Assembly: GCF_003987095.1 (NCBI RefSeq)
Contig: NZ_PIQA01000001.1
Coordinates: 868,001-932,000, forward strand
Source: Idiomarina piscisalsi
GTDB lineage: Bacteria > Pseudomonadota > Gammaproteobacteria > Enterobacterales > Alteromonadaceae
Direction: 5' to 3'
Length of the DNA: 64,000 nt
The notes below the pieces were generated by a model. That model ran no database searches. It was not told the DNA's origin and saw only the letters and a program-made list of their open reading frames with translations. Positions 46,194 to 55,228 of the stretch are shown in pieces. A program made the position numbers and the translations under genes. Position 1 is the first letter of the stretch, and each line of letters opens with the position of its first letter.

Positions 46194-47561
46194 TTACTCC
46201 TTCTCCGAGTGCGCAGCTACGATTCCCGCTGCCTGTTCGTCCAGAATGTGAACGATAGACTTAGCGCGAGATGCCACAATACTGTGAGCCAAAATCAATG
46301 GAATAGCTGCGATAAGACCCATAGCTGTTGTTACCAACGCCATTGAGATATCGCCTGCCATGATCTTCGGATCACCGGTACCAAACAGTGTGATTGACTG
46401 GAACGTACCAATCATACCAACAACTGTACCTAATAGACCAAGCAATGGTGCGATAGCTGCGAAGATCTTGATGACGTTTACGCCACTTTCGATTTTCGGA
46501 GTTTCACGCAGGATCGCTTCGTCCAGTTTCAATTCAAGGTTTTCAGGATCTGCACTCTTGTTCTCTTGATACACTTTCAGGATACGACCTAACGCGTTGC
46601 TGTCTTTCGGGCTGTCAGGATTTTTCAGCTGCGAACGGATTTTGCCTGCAGCGCCTGTCAGCGTAATCAGCTTGAACAGAGAAATTAATAGACCGATGAT
46701 TAATACAGCGGTAATAACATAACCAACTGTACCACCTTGGTGATAACGCTCAGAAAGTGTTGCTTTTTGAGTTAACAGCCCCAGAATCTGACCTTTAGAT
46801 GGGTCAAGGAAAACGCCTTCATAGCCACTTTCAGTGTTGAAGAACTCCTGCGCTTGTCCTGTAGCACCACCTTCTGGCTGACGACCTAACGGCTGAACTT
46901 GTTCAGTCGTGTCGTTATAAACCAGGTATTGGTCACCAGAAATCAGGTTGAAAGTACCTAAACGAACCACTTCGCGCGTTTCAGTACCGCCATCAAGCAA
47001 AGTTACGTCAGTTTCAAACTTAACCACTTTACCTGACTGAACCATTTCAGTAAGAAGCGCTTGCCAAAGCTCTTCTAACTCTTCCAGAGTTGGAAGCTCT
47101 TTTGCTTCAGATAAGCTTTCCAGAACGTCTTCACGACCTGGGTACTGAGCACTGATAATTGATGTTGCGATACGACCAATAGTTTCGGTTGCCGCACCAC
47201 GAACAACACCAAACATTTCGCCCAGTGTACCTTTCGCGTTCTCTAGCTCTTGTTCTTTATTGGCAAGCGCTACTTCGTTTTCAGAAAATTCATTCTGCAA
47301 ACGCTTACCACGTGCTTTCTCGTCTTCTAACTGCTGCTTAGCACGGTTTAGCATTGCTTGCTTGTCAGCACGCGCTGCTGTGAACTCGCGCTCACGCTCA
47401 GCATTTAATTCACGAGAAGAAACACGGTTTTTCTCAACTAGCTGTAATAGCTCGTCAAGGTTCTTAGCTTCAGATGTATCCTGAGCTTGTGCAGCGAGAG
47501 TCGTACCGGCAGAAAGGGTGACTGCTGCTGCAATCATTAATGATTTTACTAATTTATTCAT
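46194..47561 (-). CDS. TtpC-like MotA/TolQ/ExbB family protein
   Basis: 455 residues: a signal peptide, a long periplasmic coiled coil (residues 30-110 with ARADKQAMLNRAKQQLEDEKA), a beta-rich segment with FNLISGDQYLVYNDTTEQV, then a C-terminal ExbB-like module with three helices (IAPLLGLLGTVVGMIGTFQ, DISMALVTTAMGLIAAI). TtpC is the extra protein needed by the Vibrio TonB2 system and may link it to the cell wall. Starts inside the end of the DUF3450 gene. Confidence 0.9.
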   Translation of the reverse strand: MNKLVKSLMIAAAVTLSAGTTLAAQAQDTSEAKNLDELLQLVEKNRVSSRELNAEREREFTAARADKQAMLNRAKQQLEDEKARGKRLQNEFSENEVALANKEQELENAKGTLGEMFGVVRGAATETIGRIATSIISAQYPGREDVLESLSEAKELPTLEELEELWQALLTEMVQSGKVVKFETDVTLLDGGTETREVVRLGTFNLISGDQYLVYNDTTEQVQPLGRQPEGGATGQAQEFFNTESGYEGVFLDPSKGQILGLLTQKATLSERYHQGGTVGYVITAVLIIGLLISLFKLITLTGAAGKIRSQLKNPDSPKDSNALGRILKVYQENKSADPENLELKLDEAILRETPKIESGVNVIKIFAAIAPLLGLLGTVVGMIGTFQSITLFGTGDPKIMAGDISMALVTTAMGLIAAIPLILAHSIVASRAKSIVHILDEQAAGIVAAHSEKE

Positions 47562-48346
47562 TCTGCACTCTCCGCTGCGAATACTGGAAGTTTCACCAGA
47601 TCGTAAGCTGTTTGCTTACGTGACATACGAATCGCTTGGGTCAGAGGACGGATAAACTCGTCTTCCAAAGCAGTCCACTCATCAGTTTCGTTGTTGTAAA
47701 TCCAAGCGTTTCTCAAATCGAGAGACTGCGCCAGGAATGCAACACGACCCATGTGGAAATAGTCAACGGCCACTTGCTCACCGTCTACTTCCAAGTTGCC
47801 TTGGTAAGAAATCAAGCCCGAACCGTAATCCATTTCTGTCTGGTACGCTTCAATGATTTGACGGAATTGCTCTGACGTTGAAACGTTTGCGCTGTCCATA
47901 ATGTCGCGCAGACCTTCAACACGTTCCATACGCTTTTCGCGGTGAATTGGAATATCCAACTTCACAAATTGCTCTAACGCATCGATCATTTCGTACATAA
48001 GAGGAACAACGCCCTGCTTAGTACGTTCGATGCCGTCAATTTGCTTCTGCAAAGAGGCTAACGTTGCTTCCTGGTCATTAACCAAGCGCTGAACGTGGTC
48101 GTTGTATACTTTCAAGTTTTCATACTCAGCGACAACTGAGCGATACTCGATAAGAAGATCCTGGCTTTGCTCAAACAGAGAGTTGACTTTCTCCTGCGAC
48201 TGAGCATCCGCTTCAAGAATCTTTTTCTCTTCGTTTTGTAGCTTAGCTACATCGACTTGCTGTGCAGCGGCAACGCCGGTGCCAGCAAACGCCATCACAC
48301 CCATCAGGGTTGCAGCGAGTTTGGTTCTTTTGATTACTTTGGTCAT
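47558..48346 (-). CDS. DUF3450 family periplasmic coiled-coil protein
   Basis: 262 residues: signal peptide MTKVIKRTKLAATLMG... ending AAA, a coiled coil (about 30-120) and a conserved C-terminal part with YHMGRVAFLAQSLDLRNAW. First gene of the TonB2 cluster and always found there in marine gammaproteobacteria; exact role unknown. Start set at the ATG at 48344-48346, where the signal peptide begins (GGGAAC upstream); the open frame runs 18 residues further. Overlaps ttpC by ATGA. Confidence 0.87.
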   Translation of the reverse strand: MTKVIKRTKLAATLMGVMAFAGTGVAAAQQVDVAKLQNEEKKILEADAQSQEKVNSLFEQSQDLLIEYRSVVAEYENLKVYNDHVQRLVNDQEATLASLQKQIDGIERTKQGVVPLMYEMIDALEQFVKLDIPIHREKRMERVEGLRDIMDSANVSTSEQFRQIIEAYQTEMDYGSGLISYQGNLEVDGEQVAVDYFHMGRVAFLAQSLDLRNAWIYNNETDEWTALEDEFIRPLTQAIRMSRKQTAYDLVKLPVFAAESAE

Positions 48347-48436
48347 AGTTCCCAACCAATTTGACTTAACTTCCGCTTCAACGCCTAAGGCGCGAAACAC
48401 CAGTTGTTTGAATGACGAAAAGATCTCGTTCTACGG

Positions 48437-48464
48437 TTTATAGTATTGTCGACAAAAGCGACAA
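48437..48464 (-). promoter_or_regulatory. Possible promoter of the TonB2 cluster
   Basis: On the minus strand TTGTCG (48459-48464) and TATAAA (48437-48442) with 16-bp spacing, about 90 bp before the DUF3450 start. The spacer contains the palindrome TTGTCGACAA. Confidence 0.4.
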
Positions 48465-48497
48465 TAACCAAGAATACTCCCACGATGACTATACGCT

Positions 48498-48523
48498 GTC
48501 AACCAAGTCAACCTGAGTCAACC
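48498..48523. repeat. Three phased GTCAACC direct repeats
   Basis: Copies at 48498-48504, 48507-48513 and 48517-48523, spaced 9 and 10 bp, close to one helical turn. They lie upstream of the candidate TonB2 promoter and could bind an activator (inference). Confidence 0.45.
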
Positions 48524-48823
48524 GCGCTATAGCTATCGCTTCAATTCTATACTGTAGAACACGGATCTGGACTCGTACAATCTCCAGATTTTATGACAAC
48601 GTCCTGTCGTCAAACCATTTCATAGCCTCAAATTCAGCAGAAACTACCTATTCTTGGCTACTACTCCTGTTTTGAATAGTATCACTTTTTGATCCACGAA
48701 CAACACTAGCTTATAAATTTCAACGTTTTTTATACAAGTAATTTTTTAGGCTATATGTAATGACTTAAGATATTTTTCTGATTCTCCCGTGTCATAAGAA
48801 ATAAATTCTTTTATTATGGCGCT

Positions 48824-49354
48824 ATGAGATCGATAAATGACTTAACCTCAATTCAACATATTGAGCGCTTACTCAATGAATTTTCCGAGCAAGCCCAACA
48901 TATTGATGAGCAAAATAGACGCCAATCAAAAAAAGTGACTGAACAATGGTTCAGCCTTTCACTATTTCATACCCGCTCATCCATAGCCGGGGACTATGTC
49001 GAAGAAACAAAGCGTTTATTAGCGCAACTTTTGGCCGCTAAAAGAGAAGAGTCTCAACGCTTTTTGGCAGAAAAACTCAGCGCACAAATAGAAGCCTTAG
49101 CAACAGCGCTACGTTCAGGAAAGCTACCCGAGCAGACTGAGGAGCAACGCGAGACTAGAGCCAGCCATTACCAGCAGCTTCACGAGAAGTTGGTCACTTA
49201 CCGAGACTACGAGCGCCGTTTAACGGAAAACCTCACTCAAGCACAAAGCACAGGTTCACAAGAAGCCGTTCAGGTTGCTCAAAAGCGCTTGAACCGCTGT
49301 CAAATGGCTATTGTTCAATTAGAGCGACAAATTCAGCACCATGACGAAGGTTAA
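48824..49354 (+). CDS. priC: Primosomal replication protein N'' (PriC)
   Basis: 176-residue helical protein that restarts stalled replication forks by loading DnaB. Divergent family; resemblance to E. coli PriC is seen in LAEKLSAQIEALATALRSG, the short motif YRDYERRLTENL, and LNRCQMAIVQLERQI. Rich in coiled-coil-like heptads. Its 3' end overlaps the deacetylase-like gene by 14 bp. Confidence 0.75.
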   Translation: MRSINDLTSIQHIERLLNEFSEQAQHIDEQNRRQSKKVTEQWFSLSLFHTRSSIAGDYVEETKRLLAQLLAAKREESQRFLAEKLSAQIEALATALRSGKLPEQTEEQRETRASHYQQLHEKLVTYRDYERRLTENLTQAQSTGSQEAVQVAQKRLNRCQMAIVQLERQIQHHDEG

Positions 49355-50306
49355 TATCCCTTTCATCTATTCGCCGATATACAGTCAGCTTGAACTGCCT
49401 GAGCGACACCGTTACCCAATCGAGAAGTACCGTTTACTGCATGATTGGGCTGTTCGTCACGGCGCTCAGAAAGACCAGTGGCAAAGACCTGTCACGCTGA
49501 CATGGGAACAAGTCGCACAAACGCACTGCTCTTCCTATATAGAAAAACTAAAAACCAACAACTTTGAAAAAGCCGAATGGCGCAGAATTGGGTTTCCCTG
49601 GTCAGAACAGTTACTGACTCGGTCATTAACGTCTGCCGGAGGCACTGTACAGGCGCTACAAATGGCGTTAAGCTCATCCATTGCTATCCATTTTTCAGGT
49701 GGATACCACCACGCTCATCATGACTGGGGAAGTGGCTTCTGTTTAATCAACGACTTGGCAATTGCCTGTCACCAGTTACTTTTACAGTATCCTCATTTAA
49801 AAGTAGCAGTGTTAGACACAGATGTGCATCAGGGAGACGGCACAGCCACCCTCTTTCAAAATGATCCAAGAGTATTTACGTGCTCGATTCATGGAGAGAA
49901 GAACTTTCCATTCTCAAAATCATTGTCAGATCTAGATATTCCGCTACCCAAAGGCACGACTGATAAAAGTTACCTTCAAGCGTTGCAGCATACACTTAGC
50001 TTTATTGCGAAGAACGTAAAGCCTGATGTCATCCTTTACGATGCAGGCGTAGATATCTACACGAAAGATGACCTGGGTCACTTTCACATTAGTTTAAACG
50101 GCCTGTTTCAGCGCGACATGACGGTACTTTCATTTTGTCGACAAAATGACATTCCTGTAGCAGCTGTCATTGGTGGTGGTTATCAGAGAAATTTAGAACG
50201 CTTAGTTCGTGGACACGCTCAATTACTCAGAGCCGCGTATTATGTCTATACTGAAAATAATTTCGAGTTAAGAAGCGTAGTAAGGAGTTCAGAAGATGAA
50301 GTTTGA
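49341..50306 (+). CDS. Histone deacetylase family (acetoin-utilisation/HDAC-like) protein
   Basis: 321 residues of the arginase/deacetylase fold. Zn-dependent amidohydrolase residues are all present: GGYHHAHHDWGSGFC (tandem His), VLDTDVHQGDGTA (Asp and His), YDAGVDIYTKDDLG (second Asp), and Tyr in IGGGYQRN. Probably deacetylates lysine or a small amide; substrate unknown. Overlaps priC at the start and the ComFB gene at the end (11 bp), so the three are translationally coupled. Confidence 0.88.
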   Translation: MTKVNIPFIYSPIYSQLELPERHRYPIEKYRLLHDWAVRHGAQKDQWQRPVTLTWEQVAQTHCSSYIEKLKTNNFEKAEWRRIGFPWSEQLLTRSLTSAGGTVQALQMALSSSIAIHFSGGYHHAHHDWGSGFCLINDLAIACHQLLLQYPHLKVAVLDTDVHQGDGTATLFQNDPRVFTCSIHGEKNFPFSKSLSDLDIPLPKGTTDKSYLQALQHTLSFIAKNVKPDVILYDAGVDIYTKDDLGHFHISLNGLFQRDMTVLSFCRQNDIPVAAVIGGGYQRNLERLVRGHAQLLRAAYYVYTENNFELRSVVRSSEDEV

Positions 50307-50571
50307 TGATGATATTCACAATTATTATGAACGTTTAGTTGTCGATCGCATTGAAGAGTTGGAGCTCGATAAACAGTATGAGCAAGAGTTCCTGGCTGAT
50401 TTATGCTGCCTGGTCTTGAATCAACTGCCGCCCCGTTACATTCGACATGAAGTGGACATGGCATTTTTCCTTCCGCCGTCAAAAAGACTTGATATGGAAA
50501 TGCAGGTTCACAAGGCAATTACAGAAGCCCTGGAGTTTTTGAAAAATAGGAAGAGAAACGAAAACGATTAA
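50296..50571 (+). CDS. ComFB domain protein
   Basis: 91 residues: MKFDDDIHNYYERLVVDRIEEL, then DLCCLVLNQLPPRYIRHEVDMAFF, the hallmark of the late-competence ComFB family. Some ComFB-domain proteins of cyanobacteria bind cyclic di-GMP; whether this one does is not visible. AAGGAG lies before the ATG. It overlaps the end of the deacetylase gene. Confidence 0.85.
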   Translation: MKFDDDIHNYYERLVVDRIEELELDKQYEQEFLADLCCLVLNQLPPRYIRHEVDMAFFLPPSKRLDMEMQVHKAITEALEFLKNRKRNEND

Positions 50572-50583
50572 CGCTAGAAAGTT

Positions 50584-50697
50584 GGGTGGCGACTCTACCA
50601 GCCACACCCCGGCACACACATCCCCAACTACGGCTGCTCCCTTCCGGGCCTGACCGGGTTCGCTGGTTAGTGTTGCGGGGGGACCCGCAGAGTCACC
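50584..50697 (-). ncRNA. ffs: 4.5S RNA of the signal recognition particle
   Basis: 114 nt, the same length as in E. coli. On the minus strand it contains the apical SRP motif GGTCAGGCCCGGAAGGGAGC and ends in the conserved GTGTGCCGGGGTGTGGCTGG, with 5' and 3' ends (GGTGACTCTGC, AGAGTCGCCACCC) pairing as a long hairpin. It binds Ffh for membrane targeting. Confidence 0.96.
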
Positions 50698-50723
50698 ATT
50701 GATGCTTTATTCAAAGCAGGCGC

Positions 50724-50752
50724 ATTATGACGCACTTGCCTTAGGGACACAA
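50724..50752 (-). promoter_or_regulatory. Probable ffs promoter
   Basis: TTGTGT (50747-50752) and CATAAT (50724-50729), minus strand, 17-bp spacing. The start would be about 20-25 nt before the mature RNA, matching the short 5' leader removed by RNase P in E. coli. Confidence 0.55.
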
Positions 50753-50771
50753 CCCGACAAGTACCTTTCGC

Positions 50772-51518
50772 TTACTTTTTCTGCAGTTTACGGGCAATGG
50801 CCTGTTTTGCCTCAGGAGAGCTTAACGCTTTGGCGAAATATTCAGCTTCGCGGCTTATGCGTGCAGCGGTTGACTCAACCGGGTGCTTGAGTAACTTCTT
50901 CGATACCCGCAAAGACTGGCCAGATTGAACTCTTAATTTATTGAGTACTTCCTCAACCTTACCCGCCAGTTGTTCTGCTGAAACAACATGGTTCACAAAC
51001 CCCAAACCTAAGGCTGTTTGCGCATCAAAGTTGTCTCCCAATAACAACAACTCAGCAGCTTTTTGATAACCACAAATTTGCGGCAGCAATAAGCTTGAGC
51101 CTGCTTCAGGTAAAAGACCTAACTGCACGAATGGCAACGCATAAACAGCCTCATTGCTACTTATAACAATGTCACAGTGCAATAGCAGTGTCGTTCCTAT
51201 ACCAATCGCTAAGCCATTAACGGCTGCAACGACCGGCACTTCCACTTTATTCAGGGTATGCAGAAAACGAAATGGTGGTGCTGATTCATCCAGGTTTTCA
51301 ATTGCCAGAAAGTCGTTTAAATCATTACCGGCTGAAAAGCTGTCACCTTCGCTTTCAAAAACAACGGCATTAATCGAAGTATCATCATTGGCTTGCTTCA
51401 ACGCTTTTTCACATAAGGTATACATGTCTTGAGTAAAAGCGTTTTTCTTTTCCGGACGGTTCAGGCGAATTCTAACAACGCCATTATCCTTAGTTATAAT
51501 TACCGGTTGTTCAGACAT
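50772..51518 (-). CDS. Enoyl-CoA hydratase/isomerase family protein
   Basis: 248 residues, crotonase fold. The CoA/oxyanion loops are FSAGNDLNDF and VNGLAIGIGTTLLLHCDIV; LPFVQLGLLPEAGSSLLLP carries the region of the hydratase glutamate. May act in fatty-acid or amino-acid degradation; isomerase activity is possible. Start at the ATG at 51516-51518 (AGGATAGG upstream). It follows the KAS III gene by 13 bp. Confidence 0.86.
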   Translation of the reverse strand: MSEQPVIITKDNGVVRIRLNRPEKKNAFTQDMYTLCEKALKQANDDTSINAVVFESEGDSFSAGNDLNDFLAIENLDESAPPFRFLHTLNKVEVPVVAAVNGLAIGIGTTLLLHCDIVISSNEAVYALPFVQLGLLPEAGSSLLLPQICGYQKAAELLLLGDNFDAQTALGLGFVNHVVSAEQLAGKVEEVLNKLRVQSGQSLRVSKKLLKHPVESTAARISREAEYFAKALSSPEAKQAIARKLQKK

Positions 51519-51531
51519 CAAACCTATCCTT

Positions 51532-52620
51532 TTATTGTTCTCGCTTTTTCCAGGCTTTGGCCGTTGCTTCATGCATGGGTACAATAATATCCAATGCACT
51601 TTTATCACCCGCGGGCAGTTCCATTTGGTTTGGCTTTTTAGGGGTTACTCGATCACCCCATTTAATCAGCCCTGCCCCACAAGTCAAGCCGCCGCCGAAT
51701 ACCGCTGACATAATGCTATCACCAGGCTTAATAATGCCGTTGTCGGCCGCTTCAGCAAAGGCGATAGGAAGTGTTGCGGAAGAGGTGTTGCCATACTTCT
51801 GAATATTGATAACGGTTTTCTCACTCGGCACTTTACACATTTTGCCCAGGAAGTCGATTAAGCGTTTATTCGCCTGATGCGGAATAAGTGCATCGATATC
51901 TTCCGTTGTCATGCCGGTTTGTTCAAAAACATTCTCGACAGCGGCACTCATACCTTTAACCGCTCGCTTGAAGATTTCCTGACCAACAAAGTCAAACTGC
52001 ATAATGCCGTCGAAGTTAAAGCGGTCGAAATTAAAGCCAAAATCAAGGCTCAGCACATCACGAGCATCGGCATCACAACTTACGTGACTCGCCAACAATC
52101 CAACTTCATTGTCCGAAGCCTCCAGTACCATAGCACCGGCTCCATCACCGAAAAGAACCGCACTTTCACGCTTCGTCCAGTCTAAAATCCGTGTTAGACA
52201 CTCTGCGCCTATCAGTAAGACTTTACTGTGCGCACCCGTTCTTATCGACTGAGTCGCGAAATGCATGGCATATAAAAAGCTACTACAAGCCGCGTTAAGG
52301 TCAAAAGCAGCAGCATTTTTAGCGCCAATACGCTGCTGCACAGCAGACGCCACATTCGGAATAATTTCATCTGCAGTACAGGTGCCGACAATAATCAAAT
52401 CAATTTCATTCGGGTCTAAGTCCGCCGCAGCCAATGCATTGCGTGCAGCGACTGTGGCCAATTCCGAAGTGCCTACGTGACTCACGCGTCGCTCCGAGAT
52501 ACCCGTTCTCGAAACAATCCACTCGTCAGAGGTTTCCAGGAAAGTGGCAAGATCATCGTTTGTCATAATGGCCGGCGGAAGGCATTTTCCCCAACCCGTG
52601 ATTTCTGCATATTTTGTCAC
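51532..52620 (-). CDS. 3-oxoacyl-ACP synthase III family protein (KAS III/FabH-like)
   Basis: Condenses acyl-CoA with malonyl-ACP. 362 residues, catalytic triad Cys112 (LNAACSS), His248 (PHQAN) and Asn278 (KYGNTSSA). Longer than the ~317-residue FabH because of a C-terminal extension after GLIKWGDR and an insertion; WIVSRTGISERR is present. Start is GTG with AAGG 7 bp upstream. Coupling to an enoyl-CoA hydratase rather than a fab cluster suggests a secondary, possibly specialised enzyme; FabH itself is not excluded. Confidence 0.85.
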   Translation of the reverse strand: MTKYAEITGWGKCLPPAIMTNDDLATFLETSDEWIVSRTGISERRVSHVGTSELATVAARNALAAADLDPNEIDLIIVGTCTADEIIPNVASAVQQRIGAKNAAAFDLNAACSSFLYAMHFATQSIRTGAHSKVLLIGAECLTRILDWTKRESAVLFGDGAGAMVLEASDNEVGLLASHVSCDADARDVLSLDFGFNFDRFNFDGIMQFDFVGQEIFKRAVKGMSAAVENVFEQTGMTTEDIDALIPHQANKRLIDFLGKMCKVPSEKTVINIQKYGNTSSATLPIAFAEAADNGIIKPGDSIMSAVFGGGLTCGAGLIKWGDRVTPKKPNQMELPAGDKSALDIIVPMHEATAKAWKKREQ

Positions 52621-52749
52621 GGCAAAACCTTTTACTTCTGTCAGTCAATGCTGTCTGCGTGCTAAGCTACGTTGAGACGGCAGTATTTGCTCGTATCATA
52701 GCACGAATATTTGTCAGGTGAATGTATCTGAGGAAAAAGGATAACGGTT

Positions 52750-53298
52750 ATGCTTCGTTTTATTCTGGTACTTATTTTAACTCCATTAGTAGCGGCCTGC
52801 TCAAGCCAACCAGACCCGCTTATTATCAGCACCACGCCAGTCAATGACACTTTCTCGATAAAAGTGAACCAGCTTGAAGTCGTCGATACTCGAACATACT
52901 CGTACCTATATCGACACAAAAAGGACGATGATAAGGCAACCTTTGCGCCACCCCAGCAACCACTGACCAAAATCGTTCACGATTCGCTCACACCATTAAC
53001 CGACAGTGCTCCGAGCGGGCAAGGGTTAAAATGGTATGTGTCCATAGAAAAAGCGTTAATTGATGCAAAAACCAGTGCGTTGAAATATGAATTAGAACAT
53101 CATGTCCGCATACGAGTAGAAGCGGTTAGAGATAACCGCCGTTACAGCAACTTTTATACAGGCAAAGCGCAATCCAGCGGCGCTTTGAAGCCAGCTCAGG
53201 CAACTATTGAACGTCAGTTTCGTAACCTGTTGAATAATGTATTGAATGATATAGCTAACGACCCTAAACTCCGCTTAAGTGAGAGAGAGGTTTACTGA
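52750..53298 (+). CDS. yajG: YajG family lipoprotein
   Basis: 182 residues with signal peptide and lipobox VAAC (Cys17). The mature part has a YajG-like pattern: VDTRTYSYLYRHK, LTKIVHDSLTPLT and ERQFRNLLNNVLNDIANDP. Function unknown, outer-membrane attached by prediction. It heads the yajG-ppiA-ampG-panE run; yajG-ampG is an E. coli gene pair too. Confidence 0.85.
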   Translation: MLRFILVLILTPLVAACSSQPDPLIISTTPVNDTFSIKVNQLEVVDTRTYSYLYRHKKDDDKATFAPPQQPLTKIVHDSLTPLTDSAPSGQGLKWYVSIEKALIDAKTSALKYELEHHVRIRVEAVRDNRRYSNFYTGKAQSSGALKPAQATIERQFRNLLNNVLNDIANDPKLRLSEREVY

Positions 53299-53888
53299 TG
53301 AAGTTTTGGATTTTATTAACAAGCTTACTGGCCATTTCATTTGTCGCCCCGGCCAGTGCGGAAATACAGCCAGATAACCCATTCCCGCGAGTAAAAATGG
53401 TCACGTCGATGGGGAATATTACCGTCGAATTGAATCGTGAAGCAGCGCCGTTAACCATTAAAAACTTTTTTCGCTATGTAAAGAAAGCACAATACAATGA
53501 GACGGTTTTTCACCGCCTCGTTCCCGACTTTGTGATTCAAGGTGGTGGCTACGATAAAGACTTTCAGGAAAAGCCCACGTTTGAGAAAATCGTCAATGAG
53601 TCAGGCAATGGTCTATTAAATGAATACGGTACTATTGCTATGGCTCGCGAGCGAGGTCCACACACTGCGACCCGCCAGTTTTTCTTTAACCTCAACGACA
53701 ACACATCTCTGAACCCTGAGAAAGGCGATTGGGGTTACACCGTATTTGGACGTATTGTTGAAGGCTTAGATGTACTGGAAAAAATGGCACAGCTCGAATC
53801 AAAACCCTTTGATGATGCAACTGGTTGGCGAGATGTTCCTGAAAATCCGCCCGTCATAAAGCGAATTGAGATAGTGCCACAAAGTTAA
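53298..53888 (+). CDS. ppiA: Periplasmic peptidyl-prolyl cis-trans isomerase (cyclophilin A type)
   Basis: 196 residues, signal peptide MKFWILLTSLLAISFVAPASA then a cyclophilin domain: GNITVELNREAAP, FHRLVPDFVIQGGGY, TIAMARERGPHTATRQFFFNL, FGRIVEGLDVLEKM. Catalyses proline isomerisation during folding in the periplasm. TGATG overlap with yajG. Confidence 0.93.
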   Translation: MKFWILLTSLLAISFVAPASAEIQPDNPFPRVKMVTSMGNITVELNREAAPLTIKNFFRYVKKAQYNETVFHRLVPDFVIQGGGYDKDFQEKPTFEKIVNESGNGLLNEYGTIAMARERGPHTATRQFFFNLNDNTSLNPEKGDWGYTVFGRIVEGLDVLEKMAQLESKPFDDATGWRDVPENPPVIKRIEIVPQS

Positions 53889-55228
53889 TGGAAAAACGTA
53901 TCCCCTTTTGGCAGGACATGGACGTCTATAAGCAGTCGCGTGTCTGGGTTATTTTCATACTCGGTATTGCCAGTGGCTTTCCATGGGTCATGATCGGCTC
54001 TGCGCTTTCCGCCTGGCTTCAGGAGGAAGGCTTAACGCGTTCCGTAATTGGTTATTTCGGCGCCGTTTTCGGCGCCTACTCCATTAACTTCCTGTGGTCA
54101 CCACTTATTGACAACGTAAAGCTTCCCGTACTCACCAAATGGTTGGGACAACGACGTAGTTGGATATTCTTATGTCAAATAGCTATTGCTGCTGGATGCT
54201 TTGCGCTAGCAAGCCTCAATATAACCGATAATCTGCATATAGCCGGCTTAACAGCATTAGCCATTGCTATTAGCTCGGCCACGCAAGACATTGCTATTGA
54301 TGCCTACCGCATCGAATCGTTTTCTGAAACCGAAGGACGTTTACAAAGCGCTGGTGCTGCCATGGCTACCGCCGGTTGGTGGACGGGTTACAGTGGCCTG
54401 GGTGCCTTGCCCTTTTTTATTGTTGACGGCGTTAGCTGGAGTTGGCAACACGCCTATTTCGGGCTTGGTTGCGTTATGCTCTTTTTGGCCGCGGTTGTAC
54501 TGCTTGTTCGCCGCACGACTTATACAGCCGTTTCAGAGACAGCCGAGCCTGTATCAAATTGGTTCAGCTTTTTTAAAAATCGGATAAAGCACACCGTTGT
54601 TTCACCCATTGCTGAGTTTTTCACACGAAACGGCATAAAACTCGCGTTGTCACTTTTGGCATTTATTTTCTTGTTCAAAATTGGTGAAGCCTTTTTAGGC
54701 CGCATGTCTATTGTGTTCTATAAAGAAATTGGCTTTACCAACACAGAAATTGGCACCTATTCCAAGCTTGTAACCTGGTGGGTTACTATTGTCTTTGCAG
54801 TGTTAGGTAGTGTCGTAAACTTAAGACTGGGCATTGTGAAAGGACTGATTATTGGCGGCTTAGCCATGTCCGCTTCAAACCTAATGTTCTCCTGGATTGC
54901 GCTTGTCGGCCCTAACACCAATTTGTTCTTTAGTGCCGTTCTTATTGATGGCTTTACCAGTGCCTGGTCCACTGTGGCTTTTGTTGCGTTCATTAGCTTG
55001 CTTTGCAACCGAACATTCACGGCAACACAGTATGCACTCATGGCGTCACTAGGGACTCTGGGAAAAACTGTGTTAGCGTCGTACAGCGGTGTGTTAGTCG
55101 ATACAATGAATGGTAACTGGGCGCTATTTTTCGTTTTAACGGCGGTAATGGTTATTCCCAGCCTTTGTTTCCTTTGGTTTATTCGTAAACCGCTGAAAAA
55201 GCTTGAGGAAGCACGAGATGCAAACTGA
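53888..55228 (+). CDS. ampG: AmpG family muropeptide MFS transporter
   Basis: 446 residues, 12 or more membrane segments. Imports anhydro-muropeptides released from peptidoglycan, feeding recycling and beta-lactamase induction. Conserved ILGIASGFPWVMIGSALSAWLQEEGL, SATQDIAIDAYRIES, and FKIGEAFLGRMSIVFYKEIGFTN. Shares a base with the ppiA stop codon (TAATG). Confidence 0.94.
   Translation: MEKRIPFWQDMDVYKQSRVWVIFILGIASGFPWVMIGSALSAWLQEEGLTRSVIGYFGAVFGAYSINFLWSPLIDNVKLPVLTKWLGQRRSWIFLCQIAIAAGCFALASLNITDNLHIAGLTALAIAISSATQDIAIDAYRIESFSETEGRLQSAGAAMATAGWWTGYSGLGALPFFIVDGVSWSWQHAYFGLGCVMLFLAAVVLLVRRTTYTAVSETAEPVSNWFSFFKNRIKHTVVSPIAEFFTRNGIKLALSLLAFIFLFKIGEAFLGRMSIVFYKEIGFTNTEIGTYSKLVTWWVTIVFAVLGSVVNLRLGIVKGLIIGGLAMSASNLMFSWIALVGPNTNLFFSAVLIDGFTSAWSTVAFVAFISLLCNRTFTATQYALMASLGTLGKTVLASYSGVLVDTMNGNWALFFVLTAVMVIPSLCFLWFIRKPLKKLEEARDAN

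Larger units (their letters stand above)
48347..48823. other. Non-coding region between the TonB2 cluster and priC
   Basis: About 475 bp without a convincing gene. It holds a candidate promoter at 48437-48464 and three GTCAACC direct repeats at 48498-48523. I looked for a Fur box (GATAATGATAATCATTATC-like) and saw none. The rest is AT-rich and featureless to me. Confidence 0.5.

Noticed and set aside
48347-48823. Fur box upstream of the TonB2 cluster
   Set aside because: No sequence close to the 19-bp Fur consensus was found by eye.
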